From Nocardia terpenica (GTDB lineage: Bacteria > Actinomycetota > Actinomycetes > Mycobacteriales > Mycobacteriaceae), in contig NZ_JABMCZ010000004.1 of NCBI RefSeq assembly GCF_013186535.1, positions 62,001 through 126,000 on the forward strand: a stretch of DNA of 64,000 bases, written 5' to 3'. A program made the position numbers and the translations under genes. Shown here one piece after another: positions 1 through 9,011 of the stretch. Position 1 is the first letter of the stretch. Every line of letters begins with the position of its first letter. A model generated the notes under the pieces. That model was not told the origin of the DNA. It saw only the letters and a program-made list of their open reading frames with translations, and made no database searches.

Positions 1-216
1 TGCGCGCTGGTGGAGGTGCCCGGTGTCGTGGACGTGCAGGGCCTGCGGCTGCGCCGGTTCCCGCCGCTGCTGGGCCGGATCACCTTCGGGCCGGAGCTGT
101 TCGGGGCCGAGCCGATCGAGGCCGGATTCGGCGAGAACCTCACGCTGGCCGCCACCGAGATCGCGCAGTTCCGGCAGGACAGCGGCCTGATCGACCTGTG
201 GGTGGTGGCCCGATGA
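1..216 (+). CDS. C-terminal fragment of an unidentified structural protein
   Basis: The reading frame is open from the first base of the window to a TGA at 214-216, so this is the last 71 codons of a gene that begins to the left. I do not recognise the fragment. It ends in a hydrophobic stretch (LIDLWVVAR). Its stop codon overlaps the ATG of the next gene (ATGA at 213-216), so the two are translationally coupled and probably make parts of one assembly. Given the next three genes, a baseplate or tail-related protein is possible, but nothing in the fragment proves it. Confidence 0.6.
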   Translation, partial: CALVEVPGVVDVQGLRLRRFPPLLGRITFGPELFGAEPIEAGFGENLTLAATEIAQFRQDSGLIDLWVVAR

Positions 217-3200
217 CCGCGCCCTACCCGGCCGCCGTCGACCGCATGGCGGGCAACCTCACCGTCCCGTTCGCCGCGGGAGCGGACCGGCTTCCGCTGC
301 GATACCGGGGCGAGCCGTCCGCGCACACGGCGTTCGCCGACTACGACTTCGCCGAGCACCTGGCACGATTCGGCACCGACCCGCGCCCGCGCTATATCCT
401 CACCGTGCTCGAGGACATCCCCGGCGACACCGCCGTGACCGTCGGCTACCGCACGCCGCAATCGGACACGGCCACCGTGACATTCACCGTTCCCGGCGGC
501 ACGATCGCCGGGACCTCGCTGATGGTTCCGCTCGGCGCGGACGCGGCGAAGGCGGTGCTGAAAACCGTTGCCGTGCAGGGGCCGAAGGGGCAGCAGCCGC
601 CCGTCGCCGCGGGCTCGTTCGGCTTCACGGCGCTGCTCGGCGATCTGGCCGCCCTGCTGTGGGTGCTCGGCGGCGACCGCGATCTGCTCGCGGACCACTA
701 CGGGCGGGTGCGCGCACAGCACACCGTCGAGCGGGCCACCGGCCTGTCGCTCGATCTCCTCGGCTCCGACCTCAGCATTCCCCGATTCCCGCCGCTGCCT
801 TACGGTTTCGCGGCGGACACGATCGCGCTGTATCACTGCGAGGACACCTCCGACACGGTCACCGTCGCCGACGCCATGACCCTTTACACCGGCGCGGGAC
901 ACCCCGGCACCCGGCTGCCCACCACCGTGACCGGCGCCGACGGGCGGTTCGGGTCGGGCCTGGGCTTCGTCTACGGCCAGTCCGAGGTCACCGTCCCCGA
1001 TCACGCCGACTTCGCGCTGCCCGCGACGGCGAGCCTCACCGCGGAATGCTTCGTGCGGCCCGCTCCGGGCGGCTGGCGCGGGGCGGTCCTGTCCAAGCAC
1101 ACCGACATGCTCGACCCGGCCAAGCCCGGCTGGGGCCTGCACCTGGGCAACTTCCGCGGCCTGGATCGCGATGTGCGGCTACTGGTCTCGGACGGGACCA
1201 CCCGGGTGGAGCTGTTCGCGGACCTGTCGCTGGACACCGACCGGTTCCACCACGTCGCGGCGGTGCTCGACCGCGTCCGCGGCGTGACCCGGCTGTACGT
1301 GAACGGTGAACTGCGCGCGAGCGATTCGACCGCGCTCGGCGCCCTCACCAATGCCGCGCCGCTGCGCATCGGGTTCGACGACACCACCGGCGGCGGCTTC
1401 AGCGGCAGCTTCTTCGGCACGCTGGACGAGATCCGGATCTCGCGCGCCGCGCTCACCTCCTTCGGCCCGGTGCTGGGTGAGGACGACGAGAGCTACCGCT
1501 CCCGGCTCATGCTGTTCCGGCGCTGGAACCTGCCCACGCCCACCGAGATCGCCGACGCGCTCAACGGGATCGTCGGATTGATCGACGGCGTCGTCGATCC
1601 GATCACCGTCTCCGACGCCTACGAGAAGTCGCCGGTCGGCTCGCACACCCTCACCGTCCGGCCGACCACACTGCTGCCGGGCGAGTCGATCGATGCGCTC
1701 GGCCGCCGCGGCATCGACGAGGCCGAGGTCTGCGGCACCCTCGCCGACGACCCGTTCGACCCGCGCTGGCTGACCTACTACAGCGGCCCGGCCGCGAACT
1801 TCCCCGTCGGCGATCCGCGCATGCGGCAGCCGCTGACCCGCGCCCTGGACGCGCTGCACGCCGTCCTGGTGGAACTGGAAGGCCACAGCGAACCCGTCTG
1901 GGTCAGTGGGGGATACGACCCGAAGGCCCCGGATCTGCGGGCGGTCGGCCGCGCCCTGATCGTGTGGCATCCGTTCGTGCCCGCCGCGCGGCTGGCCGCG
2001 CTCGCGCATCGCGCGGGGTTCTCCTGGGTGCGGCACCGGGCCGCCACCGACGACGTGTACCTGTCGATCGCCGACACCTCGGTCGTCGAGATCACCGGCG
2101 GCACCGGCTGGTTCGGCACCGACCTCGGCGCGGGCAACCCGACGACCCCGCTCGGCATCCAGCCGCTGCCGCCGCACGAGGCGCAGCAGCGGTGGTCGCT
2201 GCTGCAGGCCGGGCCCGGACGGGCGGAACTGCTCGGCACCGTCGTCGCCAACGTGACCAATATTCATCCCCTGGCGCCCGGCGAGGTGACCGTGGCGCTG
2301 GAGATCCGGCTCGGCGGCCGAACCTATTCGGCCACACGACGATTCACCATCGGCCCGCAGACCCTCCCGGCCAGCCACACGATCGGCGCGGACGGCACCC
2401 AGGGCGTCGACGAATCGATCGCGGGCAGCCCGGCCGACGGCGCGTACGCGGCCGACTACCTGGTCACCGTCACCGACCCGCTGCTGAATGTCGCTGTGCC
2501 CGGGTCGAATCGGATGCAGGCGAATGTCGCCGACCGCCTCGGGCGGCTGCTCGCCATCGCCGGGAAACCGATCACCCTGGCGTCGGGCTGGACCCCCACC
2601 GGCAGCGGGCTCGATGCCGTCGGCCGGGCGCTCACGCTCATGCCCGGCGACGCGTCGATCACGCTGGCGACGCTGGGTGTCATGGCGCACGGGGCCGGAT
2701 TCGACTACGTGGAGAACACCGGCAGCGTGATCCGGGTGGCGCAGCGCGCGGGCGAGCACCTGGAAATCCTCGGCCCGCGCGATGTCGAGGAGGGCAGCGC
2801 GACCGCATTCTCGTTGTCGCCGCAGGCGAGTCCGGCGGGCGGACGGCGCGTGGAGTGGTCGGTCGCGACCGCCGACGACGCGGCCGCCCGCCTCGACGGA
2901 TCCACGGGGGAGCGCACCACCCTGCTCGCCGACCACGCGGGCGCGATCCAGGTGCGCGCCCGCGCCCCGATCACCGACGGCGGCAACCCGCCCTACACCG
3001 TCCGGGTGGGGCTGGCGCAGCAGCTTCTCGACCGGGAGAAGGCGGGCACGAAGGTGGTGATCCGCCGCGACCAATACGAGCGAATCATGAACGTGCTCAA
3101 CGAACTCCACCCGATCGGCGTGGAATTCGACACCACGGTCATCCGCGCGCACGTGCTGGAACTGGCCGTCGGGCAACTGGATTCGTTCCCCGCCTACACC

Positions 3201-3257
3201 TACCCCACCTACCGCCTGCGGGGGCAGCACCGCACGCGGCCCGACAGATTGGACTGA
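213..3257 (+). CDS. Large multidomain protein with LamG-like domain, tail/baseplate-like
   Basis: A protein of 1014 residues. I chose ATG 213 because it overlaps the upstream stop (ATGA); a GTG at 198 is in frame but less likely. There is no signal peptide. Residues about 220-420 look like a concanavalin/LamG fold: they contain a cytoplasmic-type sandwich pattern with a stretch like LYVNGELRASDS and end in FFGTLDEIRISRAAL, which is typical of LamG_3 domains. Directly after it comes EDDESYRSRLMLFRRW, which resembles the entry segment of baseplate J-like proteins. The rest is unrecognised beta-rich sequence. A LamG domain inside a long cytoplasmic structural protein fits a carbohydrate-binding tail or injection-apparatus component. 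That role is an inference; the cluster continues beyond the left edge. Confidence 0.5.
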   Translation: MTAPYPAAVDRMAGNLTVPFAAGADRLPLRYRGEPSAHTAFADYDFAEHLARFGTDPRPRYILTVLEDIPGDTAVTVGYRTPQSDTATVTFTVPGGTIAGTSLMVPLGADAAKAVLKTVAVQGPKGQQPPVAAGSFGFTALLGDLAALLWVLGGDRDLLADHYGRVRAQHTVERATGLSLDLLGSDLSIPRFPPLPYGFAADTIALYHCEDTSDTVTVADAMTLYTGAGHPGTRLPTTVTGADGRFGSGLGFVYGQSEVTVPDHADFALPATASLTAECFVRPAPGGWRGAVLSKHTDMLDPAKPGWGLHLGNFRGLDRDVRLLVSDGTTRVELFADLSLDTDRFHHVAAVLDRVRGVTRLYVNGELRASDSTALGALTNAAPLRIGFDDTTGGGFSGSFFGTLDEIRISRAALTSFGPVLGEDDESYRSRLMLFRRWNLPTPTEIADALNGIVGLIDGVVDPITVSDAYEKSPVGSHTLTVRPTTLLPGESIDALGRRGIDEAEVCGTLADDPFDPRWLTYYSGPAANFPVGDPRMRQPLTRALDALHAVLVELEGHSEPVWVSGGYDPKAPDLRAVGRALIVWHPFVPAARLAALAHRAGFSWVRHRAATDDVYLSIADTSVVEITGGTGWFGTDLGAGNPTTPLGIQPLPPHEAQQRWSLLQAGPGRAELLGTVVANVTNIHPLAPGEVTVALEIRLGGRTYSATRRFTIGPQTLPASHTIGADGTQGVDESIAGSPADGAYAADYLVTVTDPLLNVAVPGSNRMQANVADRLGRLLAIAGKPITLASGWTPTGSGLDAVGRALTLMPGDASITLATLGVMAHGAGFDYVENTGSVIRVAQRAGEHLEILGPRDVEEGSATAFSLSPQASPAGGRRVEWSVATADDAAARLDGSTGERTTLLADHAGAIQVRARAPITDGGNPPYTVRVGLAQQLLDREKAGTKVVIRRDQYERIMNVLNELHPIGVEFDTTVIRAHVLELAVGQLDSFPAYTYPTYRLRGQHRTRPDRLD

Positions 3258-3259
3258 CC

Positions 3260-3871
3260 ATGGCCTTCGACATCGAATTCACCCGCACCTTCAAGCATCT
3301 GCCCTGGACCGACAATGTGGACCGGGTCACCGCCGGTGGCGACAACGGCTTCAACGTCCGATTCCAGGCGCTGGAGGCCGATCTGGACACCCTGCACGAC
3401 CGGTTCCTGAAGGTCACCGCGGCCCTGAACTCGCTCGCCTCCGGCGCGGGCAGCGACCGGGTGATCACCGTGTCGCCGCTGTTCGTCTCGACCGCCGGGA
3501 ATCCGTGGGACCTCAGCACCGTCGGCATCGCCCGCAAGCTCGCCGCCTCCTCGGACGCGATCGGCGCGGTGCAGGTGGCGCTGCCCGCCGCCGGTGTCGT
3601 CTCGTCGCTGACCGTCAGCGGCACCAATGTCGGGACCGGTCAGCTGACCGTGCAGCTGGTCGCCCGCGACACCCACGGCACCGCGAAAACCATTGCGGAG
3701 GTGGACATCACGGGCACCGCGTCCACCGCGCCGTTCACGGTCACCCAGCCCGCCAACCCCAACTCCATCGACCCGGCGTCGTCGTATTTCCTCGTCGCCG
3801 AGGGCGCGAGCCGGACCACCACCGACAGCATCACCATCACCGGCCTGCAGATCGCCTGCAAGGCCGCGTGA
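3260..3871 (+). CDS. Unrecognised structural protein of the left-end operon
   Basis: A protein of 203 residues whose ATG lies 2 bp after the preceding stop, without its own clear ribosome site, so it probably depends on translation of the upstream gene. The N-terminal 70 residues contain a likely helical segment (FQALEADLDTLHDRFLKVT). The remainder is rich in T, V, S and G with alternating hydrophobic residues, as in a beta-sandwich. There is no signal peptide or membrane segment. I recognise no family. Position and composition suggest a structural partner of the large LamG-bearing protein. Confidence 0.6.
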   Translation: MAFDIEFTRTFKHLPWTDNVDRVTAGGDNGFNVRFQALEADLDTLHDRFLKVTAALNSLASGAGSDRVITVSPLFVSTAGNPWDLSTVGIARKLAASSDAIGAVQVALPAAGVVSSLTVSGTNVGTGQLTVQLVARDTHGTAKTIAEVDITGTASTAPFTVTQPANPNSIDPASSYFLVAEGASRTTTDSITITGLQIACKAA

Positions 3872-3900
3872 TTCGACATTTCGAGAGAAACGAGGAAATC

Positions 3901-5004
3901 ATGGACTGCGCGGCAACCAGCGGCACCACCAAGGGACTGATCGTCGGCCTGGCCCCGGCGGCCACCGACACCGGCGATCGCCCGATTCCCAAGGACGCCC
4001 AGGGCAATTACACCTTCGCCTTCTGGGTGAGCCCGAATATCCGTCTCGTGCCGGTCGGCGAGGTGACCGCCTGGCAGGACCCGGCGCACTGGGACGGCAA
4101 GGACCTCACCGTCGAACAGGTCGGCACCGACACCGAGTACAAACTCGTTGCACGGCTGCGCAATTCGGGCACGGTGACGTTGAAGCGGCTGACCATGCAG
4201 GGCTGGGTGTCGAGCCTGAACGCGGCCGGACCCGGGCCCGATTTCGCCATCCTGGCGGACCCCGATCAGCCGTTCGATCCGCAGCGGAATCCACAGATCT
4301 CGTTCAAGACCGACTTCAGCATGAGCGCGTCCGAGGTGAAGCCCCAGGACCCGGCCAACCCCGACAACCCGGCGAATATGGCCGTGCTGGTGTCGAAGGA
4401 GACCTGGCAGCCCAATGCGAAACAGCTCGCGCGCAACGGCGGTCACGTCTGCCTGATCCTCAATGTGTACGCCCAGGCGACCCCCGGCGAGGAGGGCAGC
4501 GGCACCCCGGGTGACGGCGACGCGTTCCTCGGCACCTACATCCAGCCCTACTGCGATCGCCGCCAGGGACAGCGCAACCTCAACATCATTGCGCGCCCGG
4601 CCGGGACCACGGCCACCCGCGCCGTCATGGTCGGGGTGCCGCGCACCGATCGCTGCCCGCTGGAGGCGGAGGTGGCGCTGAAACAGCTCGTGTTGCAGCA
4701 GGGCGCCGCGAATCTGGTCACGCTGGCGGCGAAAGCCGGTCTGCCCGACCATCATTGCCCGCCCGAGGACACCCCCTTCGACGCCGTCACCATCGACGAC
4801 AACGGCGACCCCGGCCACGAACTCGGCGTTGTCCTGCGGCCCGGGCAGCAGCGCGATGTCGTGGTCACCGTGGCGCCCTACGACAACGAGAAGCCCGGCG
4901 ACGTCTACGCGTTCGATCTCATCACCACCAGCGAATCCGACCACAGCGTCTACGGCGCGGCGCGGTTCTACGTGCTGGTGACGGCCCCGAGCGAGGGCCG
5001 CTGA
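3901..5004 (+). CDS. Unrecognised beta-rich protein, last gene of the left-end operon
   Basis: A protein of 367 residues starting at ATG 3901 with an AGGA-type ribosome site in the 29-bp gap after the previous gene. It has no signal peptide. The sequence is mostly beta-type with a few cysteines (CPLEAEV, HHCPPED), and its last 60 residues (VVLRPGQQRDVVVTVAP onward) look like an immunoglobulin-like or CARDB-like sandwich. It is the last gene of a four-gene same-strand run. A structural or decorating protein of the putative tail-like assembly is the best guess. A new promoter for the following regulator begins right after its stop. Confidence 0.55.
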   Translation: MDCAATSGTTKGLIVGLAPAATDTGDRPIPKDAQGNYTFAFWVSPNIRLVPVGEVTAWQDPAHWDGKDLTVEQVGTDTEYKLVARLRNSGTVTLKRLTMQGWVSSLNAAGPGPDFAILADPDQPFDPQRNPQISFKTDFSMSASEVKPQDPANPDNPANMAVLVSKETWQPNAKQLARNGGHVCLILNVYAQATPGEEGSGTPGDGDAFLGTYIQPYCDRRQGQRNLNIIARPAGTTATRAVMVGVPRTDRCPLEAEVALKQLVLQQGAANLVTLAAKAGLPDHHCPPEDTPFDAVTIDDNGDPGHELGVVLRPGQQRDVVVTVAPYDNEKPGDVYAFDLITTSESDHSVYGAARFYVLVTAPSEGR

Positions 5005-5035
5005 GTTAATACAGTTGATGTAGTAGTGTGTTCCC

Positions 5036-5983
5036 GTGCCGCCGGTCGACGATGACGCACGCGCCGCGCTCAACCCGGTCGCGGCGACGTTCGACCTGCT
5101 CGGCGACCGGCTCACGCTGACCATCCTGCGGCACGCCTTCGCCGATCACGCCCGGCGCTTCGGCCAGTGGAGCGCGCACACCGGTGCGCCCCCGGCGGTG
5201 CTCAGTGCCCGGCTGACCGCCCTCGTCGACGCCGGAGTGCTCACGCGCACACCGCAATCCGGCACGGGCGAGCGGTTCGAGTACCGGCTGACCGAGCTCG
5301 GCCTGGCCACCTGGGAGATCCTGGTCTGCGTGTGGGCATGGCAGCGCGAGTGGACCACCGAGGGCGCGCTGCTGCCCGAACTCGTACACCCGGGCTGCGG
5401 CCACCGCGGTCCGCCGACGCTCGGGTGCCGGGGCTGCGGGCGCACCGTGACCACCCGCGACACCGCGGTGGAACTCGCGCCGGATACGCTGTGGCGCTTG
5501 ACCTCCGGGCGGCGGCGCTCGCCCACCCCGGCGCGCAGCGGCGGCGGCTTCGGCGAGATCATGGAGGCGATCGGCGACCGCTGGAGCGCCGTGGTCACCG
5601 GGCTCGCCCTCGCGGGCGTCCGGCGCTTCGGCGAATTCCGTGCGGCACTGCATATTTCGCCGACCACGCTGACCGAGCGACTGTCCCGGCTGTGCGCCGC
5701 CGGAATTCTGTACCGCGCGGATGGGCCGGGCCGCGAGTACCGGCTCACCCCGCGCGGGCGAGCGTTGTTCGGCGTCTTCGCTTTTCTGCTCGCGTGGGCG
5801 GAGCGCGCCCACCCCGACGGGCCCGAATCGGGCCTGCGCATCCGGCACCGCGACTGCGGGGCGGCGCTCACTCCGGCCCTGCGCTGCCGGGGGTGCGATA
5901 CCACCCTCGAGCGCACAGCCGTTCGCTTCGAAGCGATTTCGCGGCTACCGACCGCCGAGCCGGGGCGGCGGCCGAGCGCTTGA
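5036..5983 (+). CDS. Tandem HxlR-family transcription regulator with two zinc-ribbon-like motifs
   Basis: A protein of 315 residues built as two HxlR/MarR-like winged helices, about residues 10-105 and 170-258. Each is followed by a short Cys-rich segment: HPGCGHRGP...CRGCG after the first and HRDCGAALT...CRGC after the second. HxlR proteins are normally about 110-residue dimers, so this looks like an internal duplication that makes a single-chain dimer, with each half carrying a possible metal site. The start is GTG 5036; no ribosome site is obvious, and a short inverted repeat, TACA...TGTA (5010-5022), lies just upstream. The carotenoid oxygenase gene follows 84 bp downstream on the same strand and is its most likely target. 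HxlR regulators usually sense small electrophiles or aromatics. Confidence 0.75.
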   Translation: MPPVDDDARAALNPVAATFDLLGDRLTLTILRHAFADHARRFGQWSAHTGAPPAVLSARLTALVDAGVLTRTPQSGTGERFEYRLTELGLATWEILVCVWAWQREWTTEGALLPELVHPGCGHRGPPTLGCRGCGRTVTTRDTAVELAPDTLWRLTSGRRRSPTPARSGGGFGEIMEAIGDRWSAVVTGLALAGVRRFGEFRAALHISPTTLTERLSRLCAAGILYRADGPGREYRLTPRGRALFGVFAFLLAWAERAHPDGPESGLRIRHRDCGAALTPALRCRGCDTTLERTAVRFEAISRLPTAEPGRRPSA

Positions 5984-6005
5984 CACGCCACCGTGCGGCG
6001 CGTAT

Positions 6006-6019
6006 CACTTCACTAAGTG
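6006..6019. promoter_or_regulatory. Inverted repeat upstream of the carotenoid oxygenase gene
   Basis: CACTT-cact-AAGTG is a perfect 5-bp inverted repeat. It overlaps a second one, ACTA-agtg-TAGT (6012-6023). It lies about 50 bp before the oxygenase start, in the gap after the tandem HxlR gene. HxlR proteins commonly bind ACTA/TAGT-type half sites, so this is a candidate operator. Binding is an inference. Confidence 0.45.
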
Positions 6020-6067
6020 TAGTTCCGCCCGCGGGCCGGTGCCCGCACACTCTCGGGGAGGCGCATC

Positions 6068-7528
6068 GTGACACTGAGGGAAGAACTCGTCGCCCCGGCG
6101 GCCGAGGCGCTCACCAACCCGTACCTGGAGGGCCCGTACGCGCCGTGCGCCGACGAGGTCACCGCCACCGACCTCCCCGTGCTGTCCGGGGAACTCCCGG
6201 CCGACCTCGACGGCGTCTACGTGCGCAACGGTCCCAACCCGCAGTTCGCCCCGCTGGGTCGCTACCACTGGTTCGACGGCGACGGCATGCTGCACGCGGT
6301 CCACTTCGACGGCGGCCGCGCCACCTATCGCAATCGGTACGTGCGCACAACGGAATTCGAGGCCGAGCGGGCGGCGGGCACGGCGCTGTGGCGCGGGGTG
6401 ATCGAACCCTGGGACGCCAACCCGCCCGGCGACCGCCGCGAACGCAACTCCGCCAACACCGATGTGGTGTTCCACCACGGCAACCTGCTGGCCCTGTGGT
6501 ACCGCGCCGGGAAACCCTATGCGCTGGACCCGATCTCGCTGGAAACACGGGGGGCCGACTCCTTCGGCGGCACCCTGCCGGGCGAGGTGTCCGCGCACGC
6601 GAAGGTGGACGAGCACACCGAGGAACTGATCTTCTTCGACTACGGCATCCACACCCCCTACCTGCGCTACGGCGTGGCCGACCCTTCCGGCGCGGTCACC
6701 CACTACACCGGTCTCGACCTGCCGGGCCCGCGGCTGCCGCACGACATGGCGATCACCGAGAACTACTCCATCCTCATGGATCTGCCGCTGTACAACGATC
6801 CGCGCGCCGCGGCGGCCGGGCGGTTCAAGCTGTTCTTCGATCGCGAATTGCCCAGCCGCTTCGCGATTCTCCCGCGCTACGGCCGCGGCGGCGAGGCGCG
6901 CTGGTTCGAGGCGCGGCCGGGCTACATCTACCACACGGTCAACGCCTGGGAGGAGGGCGACGAGATCGTCCTGGTGGCCTGCCGGGTCGCCCGCCCGAGC
7001 CCGGCCTCCGACCGCACCCACCCCCTGGCGCAACTGCTGGCCTACCTGCGTCCGGAGGCAACGCTGTACCGGTACCGCTTCGACCTGCGCACCGGTGCCA
7101 CCAGGGAAGAACCCCTCGACGACGTCAACACCGAATTCCCGGCCATCGACCAGCGCGGCACCGGCCGCCGCGGCCGCTGGTCCTATCACATGCGGTTATC
7201 CGTAGACCGCACAATGCTTTTCGACGCCATCGTCAAATACGACATCCGCACCGGCGCGAAACAGACCCGCCCCTTCGGCGACGGCCTCTTCGGCAGCGAA
7301 CTCGCCGTGGTCCCACGCCCGAACGCCACCGCCGACGACGACGCCTGGCTGACCATGTTCGCCCACAACAGCCACACCGGCCTCGCCGAACTCTGGATCT
7401 ACAACGCCGCCGACCTGACCCCGGGCCCGATCTGCCGCCTCGGCATCCCCGCCCGAGTCCCCCTGGGCTTCCACGCCACCTGGATCAGCGGCAACCGCAT
7501 GCGCGCGGCCGCACGGCCGACCGAGTGA
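6068..7528 (+). CDS. Carotenoid oxygenase (RPE65/CCD family)
   Basis: A protein of 486 residues, the usual length for the family. The N-terminal signature GVYVRNGPNPQF and WFDGDGMLHAVHF are typical of carotenoid cleavage dioxygenases. The four iron-binding histidines are all identifiable: H177 (SAHAKVDE), H225 (PHDMAI), H289 (IYHTVNAW) and H469 (GFHATW). The enzyme is cytoplasmic and would use Fe(II) and O2 to cleave a carotenoid or a related polyene or stilbene double bond; the substrate cannot be read from sequence. GTG 6068 is preceded by GGGGAGG at good spacing. It probably forms one regulatory unit with the tandem HxlR regulator just upstream. Confidence 0.92.
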   Translation: MTLREELVAPAAEALTNPYLEGPYAPCADEVTATDLPVLSGELPADLDGVYVRNGPNPQFAPLGRYHWFDGDGMLHAVHFDGGRATYRNRYVRTTEFEAERAAGTALWRGVIEPWDANPPGDRRERNSANTDVVFHHGNLLALWYRAGKPYALDPISLETRGADSFGGTLPGEVSAHAKVDEHTEELIFFDYGIHTPYLRYGVADPSGAVTHYTGLDLPGPRLPHDMAITENYSILMDLPLYNDPRAAAAGRFKLFFDRELPSRFAILPRYGRGGEARWFEARPGYIYHTVNAWEEGDEIVLVACRVARPSPASDRTHPLAQLLAYLRPEATLYRYRFDLRTGATREEPLDDVNTEFPAIDQRGTGRRGRWSYHMRLSVDRTMLFDAIVKYDIRTGAKQTRPFGDGLFGSELAVVPRPNATADDDAWLTMFAHNSHTGLAELWIYNAADLTPGPICRLGIPARVPLGFHATWISGNRMRAAARPTE

Positions 7529-7542
7529 GCCTGCCCGACGGG

Positions 7543-7989
7543 TCAGGGCAGTCCCGGGCAGCCCGGTGACGGCGCGGGCTCGGCCAGGGGAGCGTCGAGC
7601 GGGAGCGTGTACAGCGCGGTCAGCAGCACCGGCTCGGTGCCCTCGTTGACCCCGATGTGCACGTACCCTTTTCCGCTCGCCTCGCTGATGACGCCCCCGG
7701 GGCCGTACACCCCGTCGCTCGCGCAGGTCGAGTTGTAGTGGTGCAGCGTGCCGCCGCGCACGAACCCGTAGATCGGGCCGTCGTGATAGTGCCAGCCCGT
7801 CGACTTCCCCGGCGGCATGGAGATGTCCAGCAGCCGAATCTGCTTGTCGCCCACCGTCGTCGAGAACAGCGGCGTCACGGTGATCTCCCCGTAGGCCGGG
7901 GGTGGATCCGCGTGCGCGGCCACCGGAACCAGGGTCGCGGACATTACCGCGCCCGCCGCGAGCAAACCCGCTCGAATCGAAGCGTGCAT
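7543..7989 (-). CDS. Secreted cupin-domain protein
   Basis: A protein of 148 residues. Residues 1-27 form a Sec signal peptide ending AAHA. The mature part is one cupin barrel: the first metal motif is GWHYHDGP (H67, H69) followed by GFVRGG, and the second contains H111 (KGYVHIGVNEG). This suggests a small secreted metal-binding cupin; no reaction can be assigned. It is convergent with the carotenoid oxygenase gene (14 bp between the stops). A perfect inverted-repeat operator lies about 53 bp upstream of its ATG, so it is probably controlled by a repressor. Confidence 0.8.
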   Translation of the reverse strand: MHASIRAGLLAAGAVMSATLVPVAAHADPPPAYGEITVTPLFSTTVGDKQIRLLDISMPPGKSTGWHYHDGPIYGFVRGGTLHHYNSTCASDGVYGPGGVISEASGKGYVHIGVNEGTEPVLLTALYTLPLDAPLAEPAPSPGCPGLP

Positions 7990-8041
7990 AGCCGACCAGT
8001 CCCCTCGGTCTCGTGCCGCAGGCGCGGCGAACGAACAGAAC

Positions 8042-8065
8042 TACTATCTGTGTACGCAGATAGTA
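8042..8065. promoter_or_regulatory. Operator upstream of the secreted cupin gene
   Basis: TACTATCTG-tgtacg-CAGATAGTA has perfect 9-bp arms with a 6-bp spacer, the shape of a TetR-family operator. It lies 53-76 bp upstream of the cupin ATG (minus strand) and 44 bp from the end of the beta-lactamase gene that reads toward it. No TetR gene is adjacent, so the regulator would act from elsewhere. Confidence 0.6.
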
Positions 8066-8108
8066 ACAGGGTTCGGTGAGCTGTCCAGGCGAGGAGCGGC
8101 CGCGCCCG

Positions 8109-9011
8109 TCAGTACCGCGAGATCCGCAGCTCGTCGTGCAGAATCCGGGCCACCTTCGCCATGCTCGCCTCCGCGTCCGGCTGCGTCGCCGCCGCGACCC
8201 GCGATTCGGTGAGCGCGGCCACCGCGAGCGCCTGGCCGTCGGCGTGCTCGACCACGCCGATCTCGTGCCGCAGATTCAGCAGCGTGCCGGTCTTCGACGA
8301 CCAGCGGGACGCGTCCGAACTGAAATCGGGCGTCAGCCGCTGCCGAATCAGGTTGTCGCCCATGAGTTCCCGCACCCGCGCCGCAACCTCCGGCGCGATG
8401 GTGACCGGCCGCCACAGCCCGTGCAGCAGCTCCACCAGCGACCGCGCCGAGGCGACGCTGGCCCGGCCGACATCGAGCTGCGGCACCGGATGCCCGCGCC
8501 CCGAGGTCGCGGCCTCGATGGCCAGCGCGTGCGCCAGATACACCCGCTCGGGCCCGTGCCATTCGACAGGTGTGTCGGCGAGGTCGCGCATGAGGTGGCG
8601 CACCGTGATGTCGTCGAAACCCAGCCGCCGCAGCTCGGCGGTCACCGCCGCGGGCGGGGTCAGCTCGAACAAGGCGTCGGCCGCGGCATTGTCGCTGATG
8701 GTGGTGGCCAGATAGACCAGATCGCCCAGCGCGATGGTGGCCGGATACCGGAACTTGCTCACCCCGGTCGGCCCCGGCGTGACGCTGCGGCCCGGCGGCA
8801 CCACGATCGGCGTGGCCGCGTCGAGTTCGCCGCGGGCCACCCGCTCCAGGGTGGAGACCGCGAGCGGCACCTTGGCCAGCGAGGCGATCGGATAGTCCCG
8901 GTCGGCGTCGATGCCGAGTTCGTCGCCGGAGTCCAGATCGCGGACCAGGAACGAGCCCCGTAAACCGGCCTCCGCCAACGCCTCCCGGGCCGCGCGCAGC
9001 GCGGTTGTCAT
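8109..9011 (-). CDS. Class A beta-lactamase-fold serine hydrolase without signal peptide
   Basis: A protein of 300 residues with the three active-site motifs of penicillin-recognising enzymes: S44-LAK47, S106-DN and K240-TG. No clear Glu166 (ExxLN) motif is visible. The N-terminus (MTTALRAAREALAEAG) is not a signal peptide, so the protein appears cytoplasmic, which is odd for a beta-lactamase. Its ATG overlaps the stop of the LysR gene (ATGA at 9008-9011), so regulator and enzyme are co-translated. It may be a beta-lactamase-related hydrolase or esterase rather than a resistance enzyme; resistance cannot be inferred. Confidence 0.8.
   Translation of the reverse strand: MTTALRAAREALAEAGLRGSFLVRDLDSGDELGIDADRDYPIASLAKVPLAVSTLERVARGELDAATPIVVPPGRSVTPGPTGVSKFRYPATIALGDLVYLATTISDNAAADALFELTPPAAVTAELRRLGFDDITVRHLMRDLADTPVEWHGPERVYLAHALAIEAATSGRGHPVPQLDVGRASVASARSLVELLHGLWRPVTIAPEVAARVRELMGDNLIRQRLTPDFSSDASRWSSKTGTLLNLRHEIGVVEHADGQALAVAALTESRVAAATQPDAEASMAKVARILHDELRISRY

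Noticed and set aside
1179..3230. Long antisense frame (683 codons) under the LamG-bearing gene
   Set aside because: Composition is that of a GC-rich shadow (R, G, A, D repeats); no ribosome site or family motif, while the plus-strand frame has coherent domains.
5167..7569. 800-codon plus-strand frame across the HxlR and carotenoid oxygenase genes
   Set aside because: Arg/Pro/His-rich translation typical of an out-of-frame shadow; it covers two genes with clear motifs in other frames.
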